The translations under genes and the position numbers were made by a program. This document shows positions 1 to 12,970 of a stretch of 64,000 bases of DNA, piece by piece (the first letter of the stretch is position 1; every line of letters starts with the position of its first letter). This DNA comes from Lumnitzera littorea (taxonomy: Eukaryota > Streptophyta > Magnoliopsida > Myrtales > Combretaceae), in contig JAMXBB010000003.1 in NCBI GenBank assembly GCA_024138015.1, forward strand, positions 71,908,302 to 71,972,301. Direction: 5' to 3'. Below the pieces are notes generated by a model, which worked only from the letters and a program-made list of their open reading frames with translations, was not told the origin of the DNA and made no database searches.

Positions 1-395
1 TCCAGAAATGAGAAATTAAATTTTAAAAAAACAGAAAAACCGAAAAATCAGACTCGACATTGTCCAAGCAGATAATCGTGAACACTAGCTAGTCTACTAT
101 GTTAGCCACATCCTACAAGGGCTAGAGCTAAGGTATATGAAAGTGGAGAAGTTCGCCCTTACAGTGGTCATCATAGCTTGAAAGCTTAAGCCCTACTTCT
201 AGTCACACCCATTTGACATATTGATGGATATTCCACTTAGAGCTATCTTACAAAGGCCTAACACCTTGGGTAGAATGATGAAATATTACCTAGGGCTTAG
301 TGCTCGTAGAGTCCAATTCTGCTTGAGACAAGCGATTAAGGCACAAGTCCTCATTGATTTCATAACTAAATACACTAGAGCGAATAAGCCTTAAC
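1..395 (+). pseudogene. Tat-lineage RT/RNase H remnant (element 1)
   Basis: Translation of the + strand with a few in-frame stops gives the end of a Ty3/gypsy reverse transcriptase and its RNase H. Visible are a YYVSHILQG-like segment, the RYMKVEKFAL segment, a PLRAILQRP-like segment and the IKAQVLIDFI tail that normally closes this domain in plant Tat elements. In an active element this domain degrades the RNA strand during reverse transcription. The upstream RT lies outside the window. TAG and TAA codons interrupt it, so it is dead. Its neighbour at 415-740 is the second RNase H typical of the Tat lineage. The lineage call rests on that domain order; a family name cannot be given. Confidence 0.8.
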
Positions 396-414
396 TCGAG
401 CTCACCATACTTGT

Positions 415-740
415 CTGGACCCTCTACGTTGATGACTCCTCTATTAAAGGGGGGAGTAGGGCCAGTATTACATTATAAGGCCCGTACAGAATGAAGATTC
501 TCTATATTTTGAAGTATGGTTTTCTAGTAAGTAACAATGAAGCTGAGTACGAGGTACTCATTGTTGAATTAAAGATTGCCAAAGACATCGGAATGGAGAA
601 GCTCAGCATATACTCAAACTCCATGCTAGTAGTACAGCAAATTAAGGGAGAGTATGAAACCAAATGGGAAACAATGGTTAGGTATCTACACATGGTACAA
701 GGTTTGCTTATAGAATTTACGTCGTAGGAAGTTAACAAGA
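415..740 (+). pseudogene. Archaeal-type second RNase H (aRNH) remnant, Tat element 1
   Basis: The frame reads WTLYVDDSSIKGG at its start and NNEAEYEVLI in the middle, the signature of the extra RNase H that Tat elements carry between RNase H and integrase. The usual first Asp (V-D-G-S) and the Glu of NEAEYE are present. The segment that normally reads C-D-S reads YSNSML here, so the third acidic residue is Asn. One TAA interrupts the frame near base 477; the rest, from 491, is an open frame of 78 codons. This domain is the best evidence for the Tat lineage on the + strand at this end of the window. Confidence 0.8.
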
Positions 741-1406
741 TCCTTTAAGCAGAAAACGAAAAGGTAGATAGACTATCTAGGATAACCTTGTCCATTATCC
801 GTATATCACATGACGGTGACAATCTTCTCTTCATACAGTACCTCCCCAAGCTAAGCATAGAGGTACAGTAGCAAGAAGTTTACAAAGTATGAGAAAAAAT
901 CTTGAGCCCTCTTGGTTGGACTCCTTCGCACAATATCTCAAGATGGGGGCATTACCTAAGGACTGAGTAGAAGCAATGAAGCTAGCTTACGCCGTAGCCA
1001 ACTACGCATCAATTAACAACATACTCTACTAATGAGGACATAGTACCCCACTCTTTAGGGGCCTCAAGAGGGAAGAGGGCACTTATGTCCTTGAGGATCT
1101 CTAAGCAGACATTTATAGTAACCACATTCAATTCGAAGCACATATGCTCAAGCACTCAGGTTGGGCTACTACTGGCCAACAATGAAGGAAGATGGCAAGT
1201 GAAGTGCCACTTATGCAAGGAATATGCATTGATCACTCAAGCACCTAGTTTAAAATTGCACCCTTTGACGAGCCATGGCCTTTCGTATAGTAGGCATTAA
1301 ACATCCTTGGCCTCTTCCTAAAGTCATCGTTAAGCTGACATTTCATTGTAGTGGCGGTAGATTACTTCACTAAATGAGTAGAGGCATTGATCATAGCCAC
1401 CATCAT
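741..1406 (+). pseudogene. Tat element 1 integrase N-terminal remnant
   Basis: After a degenerate linker, 1165-1390 reads in shifting frames as the zinc-binding region and core start of a plant gypsy integrase: CHLCKEYAL, then APSLKLHPLTS, then segments resembling the VVAVDYFTKWVEA motif that begins the catalytic core. In active elements integrase inserts the cDNA. Frameshifts and stops are frequent. The reading ends abruptly at about 1406, where a long LTR begins, and no integrase core can be recognised after that LTR ends at 8411. The 3' part is therefore deleted or too decayed to see. Confidence 0.7.
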
Positions 1407-3446
1407 TGTCACATCCTGACTTAGCATGGAATGCACCATCACATAGGAATACTTGCTAAAAACTTCACTCAATTTGCTCATTCATCAAAAGAAAACTTTA
1501 TTTATATGATAATGGGGTTGCTACATCGGAGTTCAGTTGGACATTTGGTTACAACTTATATGTATAGTCTAATATTTACATCAAAACATGAACAATCCTT
1601 TTCTTTTATCATCTTCAAAATAGTAGAATTCTCGACTTATTACAGGTTTCATTCAAAAGTGATGATTTTGACTTACCTTCTTAGTATACATCCCCTTTAC
1701 TGTGGGGCCCTTTATGCTGCCATTAACATAAGGATAAAATATTTTATCCCCTAGCTACTGAAGTTGAGTGAGAGTGGATAACAAACAATATAATATAAAA
1801 AATATCATAATTGAAACATTTCAATCATAACTAGTAGGTTCAGCTCCATACATACATTAGACAAACTAAGCATTTATTGCTAGCAATACAACATGCTATG
1901 CTCATGTATGCGGCATGCATTAATATCGATATCCTATGCCCTCTAATGTCCTCATTCGATTAGTCAACATAGCGGCACATTTGGATACAACATTCAGGAA
2001 CTTGGGGCAACAAGGAGCTGCTTGGGAGTAGGACTCCCAATAAAATTAGATTATACATTGTAGTCTACCAAATCAAAAAAGGCAACAAGGTGCTGCTTGG
2101 GAGTGGACCCCTAACTTTGTTTTATAAAATTAAACTACACACTGTAGTTTACCAAATCAGACTATCAAAATAGTCAAGATGTTCAAGCAATGAGAATCTA
2201 TATGCTTCCAAAAAATGAGTTCATAAAGCCATGATTTTTCTTGATCACTTGAAATCCCCCATTCTAGAAATTATGACCCGTTAGTCTCTTTTTATGCCAT
2301 ACGATTCTATGATATGCAATAACCACTCAAGTATATCATTTAGCATAATTAGTCTTTAAGTTTTATTCAACCTAGTTATTTGAGTCTAGTTTTCGATCTC
2401 TTCCTAGTGGAAATCTAACATGTTACTTAGGGTTCACTTAGGTGAATACTTAAAAGATTGGGTTAGTAATCACTCAACTTTCTAGGTTAGTAATCACTCA
2501 AGTATATCATTTAGCATAATCATTTGTAAGCACCAAATCAACACCCAACATAGCAGCATAGCGGTTTAACCTGGATATAGTTACCACAATTCACAATCAC
2601 CACATTAGCATCTATTATAGTAGCATATCAGTTCACTTAAGATATAGCCATATCCAATCAATACAGCATAGAATAGCATGCAGTATTATGAATAGTAATA
2701 TATCTACTCTAAACATGAGTTAGATCTACTTACTTAGCCTTAATAGTAGTATAAAATTCTAAACTTCGCTACGTGGTCCTTCCTTATTTAATACACCTAG
2801 GAAAACATAAACACAATCTTCAATTCAATTATAGGTCAATTCTAAACTCTTATAAGCTTTCATTACTGCGCTTTTAAACTTCACTCGTTCCTTGTCCGAT
2901 TTCAATAAATTATACATTGTCACAATTGTTATTTCAAGTACTTATTAATATATCTTAAGAATCAAGATTAATCAATATTGTCAAAAGCCCAATGTACCCT
3001 TTCTCATTATTAACTTGACTGTATATTATCGTAACTTTGTAATTGACTTAAGTAGCCTTTAATTCTAAACTAGAAATCCTAAAATTTTTTACTTTTCAAC
3101 CATGCTCAATATCAATTACATGTCATAGTTACTAATCTTACATTATCTAACGAACACATTAATAGTATTATTCACTATTTTCCATATTAGGCTAATATAT
3201 AGGTTTATAATAGGAAAATACATAATAAATAGTATACGAATCCGATTAATTCCATGAAAAATGCTATAGACTTACAAAAATATATAGTTTAATTATTGAT
3301 CATCAATTATACTAAAGGACCTATTGTATATTTTTACTAAAATAGTGGATTTGGTTGAAATTATGGAAAATAAACAAATTTATGTGTGAGATAAAAATTA
3401 AGTGTTCCAAATATCATTATAAACTTCTAAAAGTTAGAACATGTAG

Positions 3447-5850
3447 TGTTATGATTTGAGGGTGGCTTGATCGTGTTAGGTGCCGTATATTGTATAAAAG
3501 ACCGTAAACTGATTCCCTTTCCAATCGATGACCTTTTTATACGATATATAAGGCTATTACTATATTCATTAACCTAAGGGTATGCGGATAAAGATAATAC
3601 CATAGCACAACTATATAACATAAGATTTACGATATATTACAACTATTGTAATATTACAAAATTCATAGTCTCAAAAGACTAGTAAACATTCTATAATAGG
3701 ACAAAGTTCTTAAACTAATTACTGTGTAATATTACAAAAATTATTTCAAGTCTATAATAAAGTTATATTGTACATAGTTCACTCTTCTCTCCAACTTACA
3801 TTCACACCCCTAAAACACTAAAGTAACTTAGGGCATGCCTCGACCAGGTGTGATAAATAGGTCCTCCTGCAACAAAAGTTTACAAGAATGTAAGCTTACT
3901 AAACTTAGTGAGGTATCTCTCAACTACGTAGACAAGCAAGTTATACAAACATTAATTCAAACATATGTATGCATGTTTACACAATATGCCACACAAATAC
4001 ATACAATTGACCAGGTACTATATTCAACTCAGATTTAATACCCTTTGAAGTTAGGGTTGGAGTATATACAACATTAGTTAGATTTGGGTATTATACTTGG
4101 ACTTACTTCACTATGAAACTCTACGTTTTGTATTCAATTCAAAATAGTTAGTTATTAGTTAGTTTCAATAAAAAATTTAATTTTAATGTATAATTATGAG
4201 TGGGCCCTCGCAATCCACACTTATCCTTAAGTAGAGGCTTTTAGACTCGACTCTTAGCTAAGTGGTTGGCGCCTTCAATGCCTAGTAATCTTGTTGGCCA
4301 TGGTAAGGTCATATTGTACGTGTACACCGTACTAAAACACTATGGTTAGAAATTATCAACACCTATATGGCCCCTTCATGTGATGTGATAGCTAGAATTA
4401 ATTATGTAATGCATGCTTATGCATGATTTGATTTAGTTTGTTCAAGTTTGATATACTTAGGTCCAATTAGCATATGACTAGCCAAATTCATAGGCAAATC
4501 AATTCCTATTGAATCAACTATGCAACAATAGTAAGTTATCATATTTCAAGATAACTTCACAACTTGTCATGCAATAACATTCACATACATGACCTAACCC
4601 TACACATCATCCAGTTATTAATAGCAATTAATATTCACTAACTACAAGCACAAACATGTGTGGAATCATAAAGAGTACTCACTTGGTCATGACACTGGTT
4701 AAGGATTGTAGTAATCCTCGGGAAAATCGATGTCCACATCAAGATCACCTATTGATTAAGAAATAAGAAAGATAATGAGTATCTAAGTAAAGTAACTATC
4801 CTATGTATCTGTTTAACCATATTTACCTATGTTTCTATTAAATTCCTTGGCTTGAGCTCTTTTGATGGTCGCGTATAACTTTTCTGTTCTAATTCTGTTA
4901 TCTATAAACTTGTAGTTAATTTTTTTCGTTTTTGAGCATATATTTACATAGCGGGGTCTATTTTGGATGTTAAAATCCACATTTTCCTAAATAAGCTTAA
5001 ATTGCCATAAATTTACTTATTTGACTCAAATACTTTTATTTATTAATTTTCAAGTTTTTTTTATTATTTTATGACTTAGTTAATTTCTAGATTTCATATT
5101 TTAATGATTTCTTATTTTTAGATTTAATTTATGTGTTCTTATTTATTTTCTTATTTTAAGCTTGATTTACTAATTATTGTAATTTTTTTATTATGATTAA
5201 TTAACTTAATTGATTTTATTATTATTCTTTAATTATTTTGAAGTTTTTGGTTTAATTATTTAATTAGAACTAATTTGCTGATGTAGCATTATTTTAGTGG
5301 TCTACGTGGCACTTTTTAAAGTTTTCTTGATTTTTTTTATATTTCTCAAATTTTATATTATTATTAGGTATATTTATATATTATTATATTTAATGAATTA
5401 ATAGATTATGGGCCTTAATTGTGTATTATGGGTTTTAGCCCATTATATGTATATGTACATTTTATTATATTCTTTGTTCTTATATTTAGTATGTTATTAT
5501 ATACACTTATACACACATATGTACATATGTACTCTTCTTTAGATCATTATACTTAATATATTAATAATTATACTCATACTTAACATACTTAGTATATGTA
5601 CCTATAAATGTATACATACGTATATCTATACTATAGGCATACGTATGTACACGTATTTATACATGTACTATACTTTTATTGTATGTATTTATACATAAGT
5701 TTATACATACTTTTATACATATATATATTTATACATATTTTTATAATATTTTTAAAAGAAATTTTAATATACAATACCTATACATACACACATATATTCG
5801 GTTCTACGTATATATATATTCATATACTCATGTTTCTAAGAAAAACAATG

Positions 5851-5882
<32 letters not shown>

Positions 5883-7182
5883 CTACTTATCTACACGTAT
5901 AAAACCACATATATGTATACATATGTACAACATCCTCAAAAGGAATAAATTATACATCTAAAGCTAACATATTTGCATATAATCTCTAAATCCTTATACT
6001 AAAATACATGCTAAATATATCAAAATAAGATGGTACAAAATATACTATAATTCAAAGTTTTACATAAAAGACTAGTACTAATATTATGTAAAGGAAAGGT
6101 ATTTACTTGGTTTGATGAAGAATCCTCCTCCTAGTCCCTCCTTTTAATGTTGGAAATTAGCCACTTGGATAGTGTAGTTGAAAGTTAAAGGGGTGGGTAA
6201 GAAGATGAAGAGAAGTGGAGGAAGAAGAAGATGAGAGTTGTGTTGATGTTCTTAAATTCTAAATTCTAAAGAAAAAGTAAGTTAATTACACTTGTAAATT
6301 AGAAATAAATCAAGAAGGCTAAAGAATGTTCTAGTAGGTACAATTAGAGCTGACGACCAAAAGAAAAATGAGAAGAAAAAGGAAAAGATAAGAAAATTAA
6401 ATGCATTTTATAAGGGAAATTTAATGCACTTGATAAGTACATGTTGACTTGGTCAAACGTTGACTTGCTTAACTCTTACAATATTATATGTATTATATAT
6501 AAATAATTTGGAAATAGAAAGAAAATAGAGAAAAAAAATGAAGTAAGAGGAAAAAATAGAAAATCAAATGTAATAAATCAATAAAACATATATTAGAACA
6601 TCCTTACATATTTCTATTCTTGTAAATAATATTTAGAATAATAAATAATATAATTATAAGGTAAATTATAAATCATGCTAGAAATATTTACTATGTATTA
6701 TCTAAATAATCAATAACGTCTAAATTGACATGATACTAACTTACTTATGTTAATATACGATTAATATTAATTATAAAATAATATTATAATTTTTAATGAA
6801 TTAGTTTAGTATTTTTATGTTCATAAGCGTTTAGAAGTTATTTTTAATTATTTGCTAGCGATTTGACATATTGTTCAATTATTTGGCTCAATTAGGGTTT
6901 TATTATCTTCGTAACAAATTGGTACACTTATAAGCTTAAAATTTAAGTCTTAGATTTTTTATCATATTTGGGTAGAATCTCTAGTATTTACTCATATTTA
7001 GGGTTTAGGATTTTTATATACGATTAGGGTTTTGATTAGTATTTTATTGTTTTCTTATTATGGTAGTTTAGAGTTTATAATTTAAATAAAATTTTTAATC
7101 TATATTACCCTATTAACTCATAAAGTTATTTGGATCATCTAGATTCAATTTAAGGTTCTCATTACAATTTACAAGGTTTACA
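3447..7182 (+). mobile_element. Solo LTR, 3.74 kb (family 1, copy a)
   Basis: Copy B at 51.44 kb gives the empty site: CATGTAGGGCTCATTCA is continuous there. Here the same site is split by sequence starting TGTTATGATTTGAG and ending GGTTTACA. The five bases before it are TGTAG and those after are TGTAA, an imperfect target duplication. The inside matches 40738-44508 over many blocks, including GGGCATGCCTCG, GTAAGCTTAC and the TGTATAACTTTT region. No gag or pol is present, so this is best read as a solo LTR left by recombination. The length is long for plant LTRs but matches its sister copy (3.77 kb). Confidence 0.8.
5590..5960. repeat. AT-rich simple-sequence tract with (TA)n core
   Basis: Within the solo LTR is a run of TATA/CATA/TACA permutations that ends in an uninterrupted (TA)n stretch at about 5855-5882. 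It creates two overlapping Tyr/Ile-rich open frames that are artefacts of the repeat. Sister copy 40738-44508 has no such long tract, so it probably expanded after insertion. Confidence 0.8.
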
Positions 7183-8411
7183 TGTAAGGCTTATTCATCA
7201 ATTTAGTTAAAAACTAATTATTTTAACAATTAGGTAAAAATGATAGTTTTATCCAAAATAATTGTAAAAAGTAGTAAACATGCTTATTTTCCAAAATTCT
7301 TGTGATTGCAATTAAATACATATATTTAGTGTATTATATACAAAAATTAAGTTTGAAACAATATCATCTAATATTTAGAAAAATTAATTCAATTTTCACC
7401 TAAACAAGGTATTTTCTTAAGGACCCTATATTTCCTCTAACTATTTAATTAAAATAAAATTACTACATTAATCTACACCTAGAATAATCTTAGAAAATCA
7501 AGTTTCATAATTAATTAATAATATTTAGTATTTTTAGAAAATTAAATAAGATACTAGTGGAATTTTGGTTCGCTTGAATTGGTTGCCCTTGGCTACCATC
7601 GAGCCCCTTGTACCTTATGGGAACACCTCCCCTAGTGGTCCTTTCTTTGTCTCTAAAGTAGCTTAATGTCAGGTTGTGGTTTGGTTTATGAATTGCCTTA
7701 AACCTGAATTGCCCTTATTTTTGTTCTATTTTTATTTTATTTTATTTTTTATAATTTTCTAAAATTATGTTCTTGTGTCACCAAGTTTTTAAAATATTGC
7801 AAATGAGGTTTGAAGTCTTATTTACAGGCTTTGAATATGTTACATGTCAAAAAGATAAATGCCACATGTCATTTTTTTTATTTACCACCATGTAAGTAGG
7901 TGCCATGTGTCATTTCCACGTTATTTTAGTGATGACTCATGTTTTCCAACTTGTATTATGCTACCACACAGGTTTGATGACTCATCAACCTATTTTTGGA
8001 TAATTTTCACCCAATTTTATATTGTTTCCTATATTTGATAATTTTTATATTAATAGATATACATATTTAATACATATAATGTATATTCTATGTAAATACA
8101 CATATATTATATATAATTCAACTTCATTTATTATTTTTATAAGTTAAATAACTTATCTCTAATATTTTGCTATATCTAAAAACTTGAATTTCACATTTTC
8201 GATATTTATCAGTTTTATCTATAAATTGACATTTTTTATCAAATTAATCCTTTTATATAGCTTATTTTGACAAATTAACTTTTTTAGAATACTTCATCTA
8301 ACTTTTCTAGCTTTTTTGTGAAGTTTAAACTAAAACGAATAATATAGCTCAACATCTTAAATTTAGGGGCATGGATCTTAAGGCTAAGGCTCGAAACCTT
8401 GGGGTATTACA

Positions 8412-9960
8412 TCTTATTGCCTTCACAAAAAGTTTCATCTTTAAAACTTTCACATTCTAGGACATTCATGTTTGTGACCTAATACTGCACTTTCATTATG
8501 CAACTTTGATTCTCACATCACATCACATCACTATCATTAACTATTGTTAAAGGGTGAAATCCTTTAATACTGACTCTTGTATCTTAACCTCAAATTTATT
8601 AACTCATGAACTTTCTTTTTTGTTTTGACTTTCGTGTCTTGTTACTTTCTTCATCTTGTATTTCTAACCTTTCCTATATAAGCTTAATATAGTTGATCCT
8701 ATTTCACTTCTCATTTTTTTTCAAGTTGTCTTTCCATAGTATCTAGTCTATTACTATAACTTTGTTAAGTTCTTATCTTAGATACCATAACTATCGTATT
8801 ATTGTCTATGGTTTTATCTCTATCATTGCTTATATTGAACTAGCATGTTCCTACATCACTCCTTTATCACCATCTAAACTAATATCTCTACTCAATCCTC
8901 ATTTCATCCCTTTAGTTAGTTTAGACTCTTGTATTAGTTAGTCCTATGAAACTCATAATCATTTCTTTCATTATTTCCTTATCTATCCCATAGCTGGCCA
9001 ACATGTCTTTTTACCTCATCCCTATTACCTATGCATTGTCTAAGTCTCAATTTTCACTAAGGATGAATATAACAAATTCAATTTCTTCACATTTATAAGT
9101 TTCATACCATAATTGCCACTTAATGGTTATAGTTAAGATCTTAGACACTTCCTATGGTTAACACATATATTGGTGAAAATGAGTTTGGCAAATCTGAAAT
9201 TTCCACTTACTTGTATATTAAGGAGATAAAGAATGACTTGGATTAAGTGGACTTAACTGGACCTGACATAAGTTGAAACGACTTTTGATAAAGAAGACTT
9301 AAAAGACACTGGACATTTTTCTGACTGACAATTGATATGACAAGACTTACAAAGATAGGAAATTTTATCATGAAAGAAACGAGAGTCGTAATAGACATAA
9401 GTTTTGACAAAAGGGTCATGAAAATCATAGATTTGCCATACTGTTCTTAGCAAGAACTTCTTGCTATATGAAAGGCATATATCTCATAGTATTGTAGTTA
9501 TATACCCTATTAACTTTATATACTTTATCGTCATTTGACTCCTTAATCTCACAATTATCTACCATCTCATGAATCACAATCTTATTTTATACAAGATCAA
9601 TCCTTGAATTACCCTCCGATTATACTTCTAATAGAAATTTTGATTTATTCTTGAAACTCATTCTTGATCATCTACCTTTGACATTTCTTACTATTCCATT
9701 CATTCCAATAACAACTTTAGCTTGCCTTACAATAACATGCATATTATCCTCATGATTTGCTCCTAAATGCTTACTTTTGACTCTTCCTCTATAAGTTCTT
9801 TTCTTCTAACAACTTCTCTCCATACCTTACACTATTGCCCGACACAAAGCCTGAATGATTGCTCTCAACTTTAACTCAAATTCTTACTCCGGACTCTTCT
9901 TTAAGAGGAGCTGCTCTCAACTTTGACTTAACCTATGAGCTCCAAAGGGATAGTTGTGGC
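8412..9960. other. Unassigned AT-rich stretch
   Basis: There is no recognisable coding region. The + strand is pyrimidine-rich with many short TTTC/CTTC-type runs. Two short overlapping open frames on the minus strand (9243-9453) are rich in Ser, Lys and Cys but match nothing I recognise. By position it should hold the rest of the Tat element 1 integrase or 3' region, but no integrase core motif can be read. Confidence 0.5.
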
Positions 9961-10688
9961 AACATTCCTAATTTTTAGCTAGGCTAAGTTTTGAACCATG
10001 AGGACCCTAGTGACACTCGTCCTCCATGCAAAGGCCCCCACTTTAACTAGTGGAGCTAGTCTTCTACGGAAGCAGTAATGGAGATAGCTGATTTTGCCAG
10101 TCCACTCAAAGCTTCGAACCTTAGGGGTCTTATTGGCATCAAAGTAAGGTCGATGCTCTACCTAGATTAACTAACCTCTCATCGGAGTAGCTTCGATGGG
10201 GAGATGAGCAATGACTTGCTTACCTACCTAGGCTACTTATGGAATGAACTAGAGGACTTATGAAGCAGAGGATTCCCTATGAACACCTCGATTACTGAGT
10301 CAAGGTAGAGAAAAAGACCCTCTTTGCCGCTGTAATCACCATGGCCAACGTTGCCTATTTGGATTCATTTGGGGTGATGTATGGAAGAACTACCTAAAAC
10401 CTCCTGTAGACTAGTGCCCCCGTTGTGAGGTTGCCACAAACAAGTGGTGGATGGGACCCAAGCCCCTCCTTTGTTGGGTATTATTAGGGCAAAAAGAGGG
10501 GAAGGCCCAGAGGCCAACGTACACCTCGTAGTCACAACTCAGGGGTTACCCCCCCACTATTGGGTAGCTCTTTACATTTCATGATCACAACTTCAAGGGA
10601 AGGGCTAAGGAGATCTCTTCCTCAACTCAAACACCTTATCTCTCAGTTTGATCGCCTTCGACATGCTCATAGTAAAGAGAAAAATTAG
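9961..10688. other. GC-richer remnant, possibly 3' end of Tat pol
   Basis: Base composition is less AT-rich than its surroundings and resembles the coding remnants nearby. The + strand has readable stretches broken by stops, for example around 10180-10300 and 10310-10400. The order of residues resembles the integrase C-terminal region of Tat elements only weakly. A pol 3' end is expected here, upstream of the antisense ORF and LTR, but I could not confirm a family motif. Confidence 0.25.
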
Positions 10689-12722
10689 TCAACTCTTAAC
10701 TATACCCCATAAAGGTGTTTGGATGTTTGGCATGGCAAAGTAAGGACCTACACATCCTTTATATAAGGGACTTAGAGCACCCTCGACCATATGTTTAGCA
10801 ATCATCCAACGACTTAAGTGTATTGAAAACTTAAGTGAAGCCTTAGAAAACAACAATGTATGATATGTACATTGAATGGCTTCTAGAGAGCATTTTGTTT
10901 GAGACAATATGTTAACCAAGCATAAATTGCTTGAAATAAACTCGATCAAGAAGATTACTTGATATTAGAAAAGATTCACCCAACCAAGCCTACTTTGTCT
11001 GAAAGATCCCATGATGTCACTAAAAGATTTACTTTAGCATACTAGTTGTTCTTGAATGATGAGCCTACTCTAAGGCTTAGTGAAGCCATAACTTCCATGA
11101 TCATGAGGAGGACCTAAAGGATCACCAACGAGCAAGAAGAGGTAACTTGCTTGGGGAGAAGGTGTTTAGAAATCTTTACAAGAAGATAAGATGAATTGAT
11201 CTACCAAAGCATCATTGGCAGCGCAAAAGACTTAGATAAAAATAAAGTTTAAATGCAAAGCAACATTGTATAAGTAAGGAAAAGGCACACAATATGGAAA
11301 TAATTCAATCACAACAGCAAAGTATTTCCATTTCAATCAATGATAATTACATGTAAGAAGGGGAAACTGGTGTCTTGATTCCCCCAAAATGGAAAACAAG
11401 AGGAACAAAGCAAAAGTGGGCACACATTACTCGAACCACCTATTAAAACAAGAAGAAACAAAGTTGCTATTAGCTTACTTGGTGACAACACCCTCTCCTT
11501 AACCTTCTTCCCGCTACTTGACTTGCTATTGACCCTCTCTACCCCTTCCTTTGTCCTCCTCAAGGCCTACATTAGAGCAATTGCTGGAATTACCTAACGA
11601 GTCACAAGAAAACTCGACCTCCTCCCTACCACCAGTAGCAACCTTGAGCTCATCCAACCAATGCAGGAAAGACAAATTAGCCTTTGGTATATTTTAGTGA
11701 ACTTGCTTTTAGACTTCCTCAGCCATAGCGTACATAGCAATGGTGAGGGCCTTCTCAATCAAGGGGTTATCAAGGGTCTCTAGAAAAATGTCTTGCCTAA
11801 CCTCAAAGGTTAGACCCTTTCCCTTCAAGAGCTTCGCTTCCTTCTATGCGAACTCAGTTCGTAACCCTTTTAGCTCTTGCCCCTTGACCTATATGGTAGA
11901 TAGTTTCTCCTTAGCAACCTTGCTAGAGTCTTTAGCCTTTTCTAGGTTACCCTTTAACTCATTAACCTACTTTGCTAGCTCCCTATGCTAGCACTACAAG
12001 TTATTGAACATGACAGTCAGGTTGCCACAAACCTTCCTCTCCTTCTCTAGCACCTCATGGAGCCTCCCTAGCTCGACCCTTACTTGACTCCCTTCCGATT
12101 GTTGGTATGCTTGGTTGTGCACAAGGAAAAACTTGAGGAGATCATACAATTGTAGACACAATGCATAGTTAGTCAATAGAGTAAGACCAAATACTTTAAC
12201 AAGAACTATGAGCAACTCACCTCATTATGCCTCCTCAAAAACTTTGTCGAAGCCTCCACATTACTCTTATTAGCAAATAGATGCCTAAAGCATGCTTGTA
12301 GCTAGTTGCACCTTTGTGAGGGTTTGCCTATGGACAATGGAGGAAGTGCCTACTTATCACTACAAACCAATGGTGCAACATCCTTGTCGTCAGGGATCTC
12401 AATAGTAGGGACCCCAACATTTTGAAGGCTTTACTCTGAATCTTCGTATTGCACGTCTGCTCGAGCATCACCTACCTAGGCTCCTTACGAAGACGCCTCC
12501 TGCCTAGCCCCCTTAGACTGGCTTACTGCTAGAAGCTACCCTCTTAGGCCATAAACTGGTAAGTAGCACACCCACTAGAATATCACTTGTAACATGTTGA
12601 ACAACTTCAGGAAGTATCCAGCATACCCTCCGTAGTAGATTGTTTTCTCTTCTAGACCTACTCAGACGTAACCTCCAAATTTTTATAATAAGGAAAAAGG
12701 GTTCTAATTTAGAAAAAGACAA
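10689..12722 (-). pseudogene. Antisense coiled-coil accessory ORF of Tat element 1
   Basis: The minus strand carries a broken reading frame running from about 12.7 to 10.7 kb, with TAG/TAA stops but long readable parts. Parts at 12215-11600 are rich in Glu, Lys and Leu with heptad-like spacing (VELGRLHEVLEKERK, then VNELKGNL, then KDSSKVAKEKLS), which suggests a coiled coil, followed by an Ala/Met/Glu-rich tail (YAMAEEV). It lies between the pol remnant and the LTR in the opposite orientation, the position of antisense accessory ORFs known in several Tat elements such as Grande. The function of such ORFs is unknown. A host gene fragment is less likely. Confidence 0.5.
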
Positions 12723-12956
12723 AAAAAATTTAGAAAAGTACTAAAAAATAAAATATTTCATAAAAGTATAATTTTTTTTTCTATTTTAGCAAAATAGAAG
12801 TCATAGGTCATTTTTAGTGTCTTTAGGTCACTTTGAACAGGTCATTTGTTTAATCTTTAGCATCGGGTCTAATTTGCATAGGGTTCAACTAAGAATTAAT
12901 TTTGTCTTAGAAATGAATTTAGTCTTTTATTTATTTTTGTTTGTATTAATTTATTT

Positions 12957-12970
12957 AAAAAAAAAGGGGG
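12957..12970 (+). other. Polypurine tract of Tat element 1
   Basis: A run of nine A followed by GGGGG stands immediately before TGTAAAGGGGTC, the inferred start of the LTR. This is the sequence and position of the primer for plus-strand synthesis in LTR retrotransposons. Confidence 0.65.

Larger units (their letters stand above)
1407..8411. mobile_element. Long LTR, copy A (contains a nested solo LTR)
   Basis: The segment starts TGTCACATCCTGAC and ends GGGGTATTACA, the TG...CA ends expected of an LTR. It is homologous along its length to 49055-52652. Shared blocks include GGAATGCACCAT near the start, ATTCATCAAAAGA, a GGGAGTAGGAC block at about 2025, and TAAATTTAGGGG near the end. Without the 3.74-kb insertion at 3447-7182 it is about 3.26 kb, close to copy B. 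It interrupts the integrase of Tat element 1. The left flank is ATCAT and the right flank TCTTA, so no clean target duplication is seen. It may be a solo LTR with a rearranged right side, or one LTR of a longer element. Confidence 0.7.

Noticed and set aside
5608..5961. Overlapping Tyr/Ile-rich frames of 117 and 89 codons
   Set aside because: Direct product of a (TA)n/(TACA)n simple-sequence tract; absent from the sister LTR.
6890..7040. Interstitial plant telomere repeats (TTTAGGG)
   Set aside because: Only isolated AGGGTTT words spaced tens of bases apart, as expected in AT-rich DNA; no tandem array.
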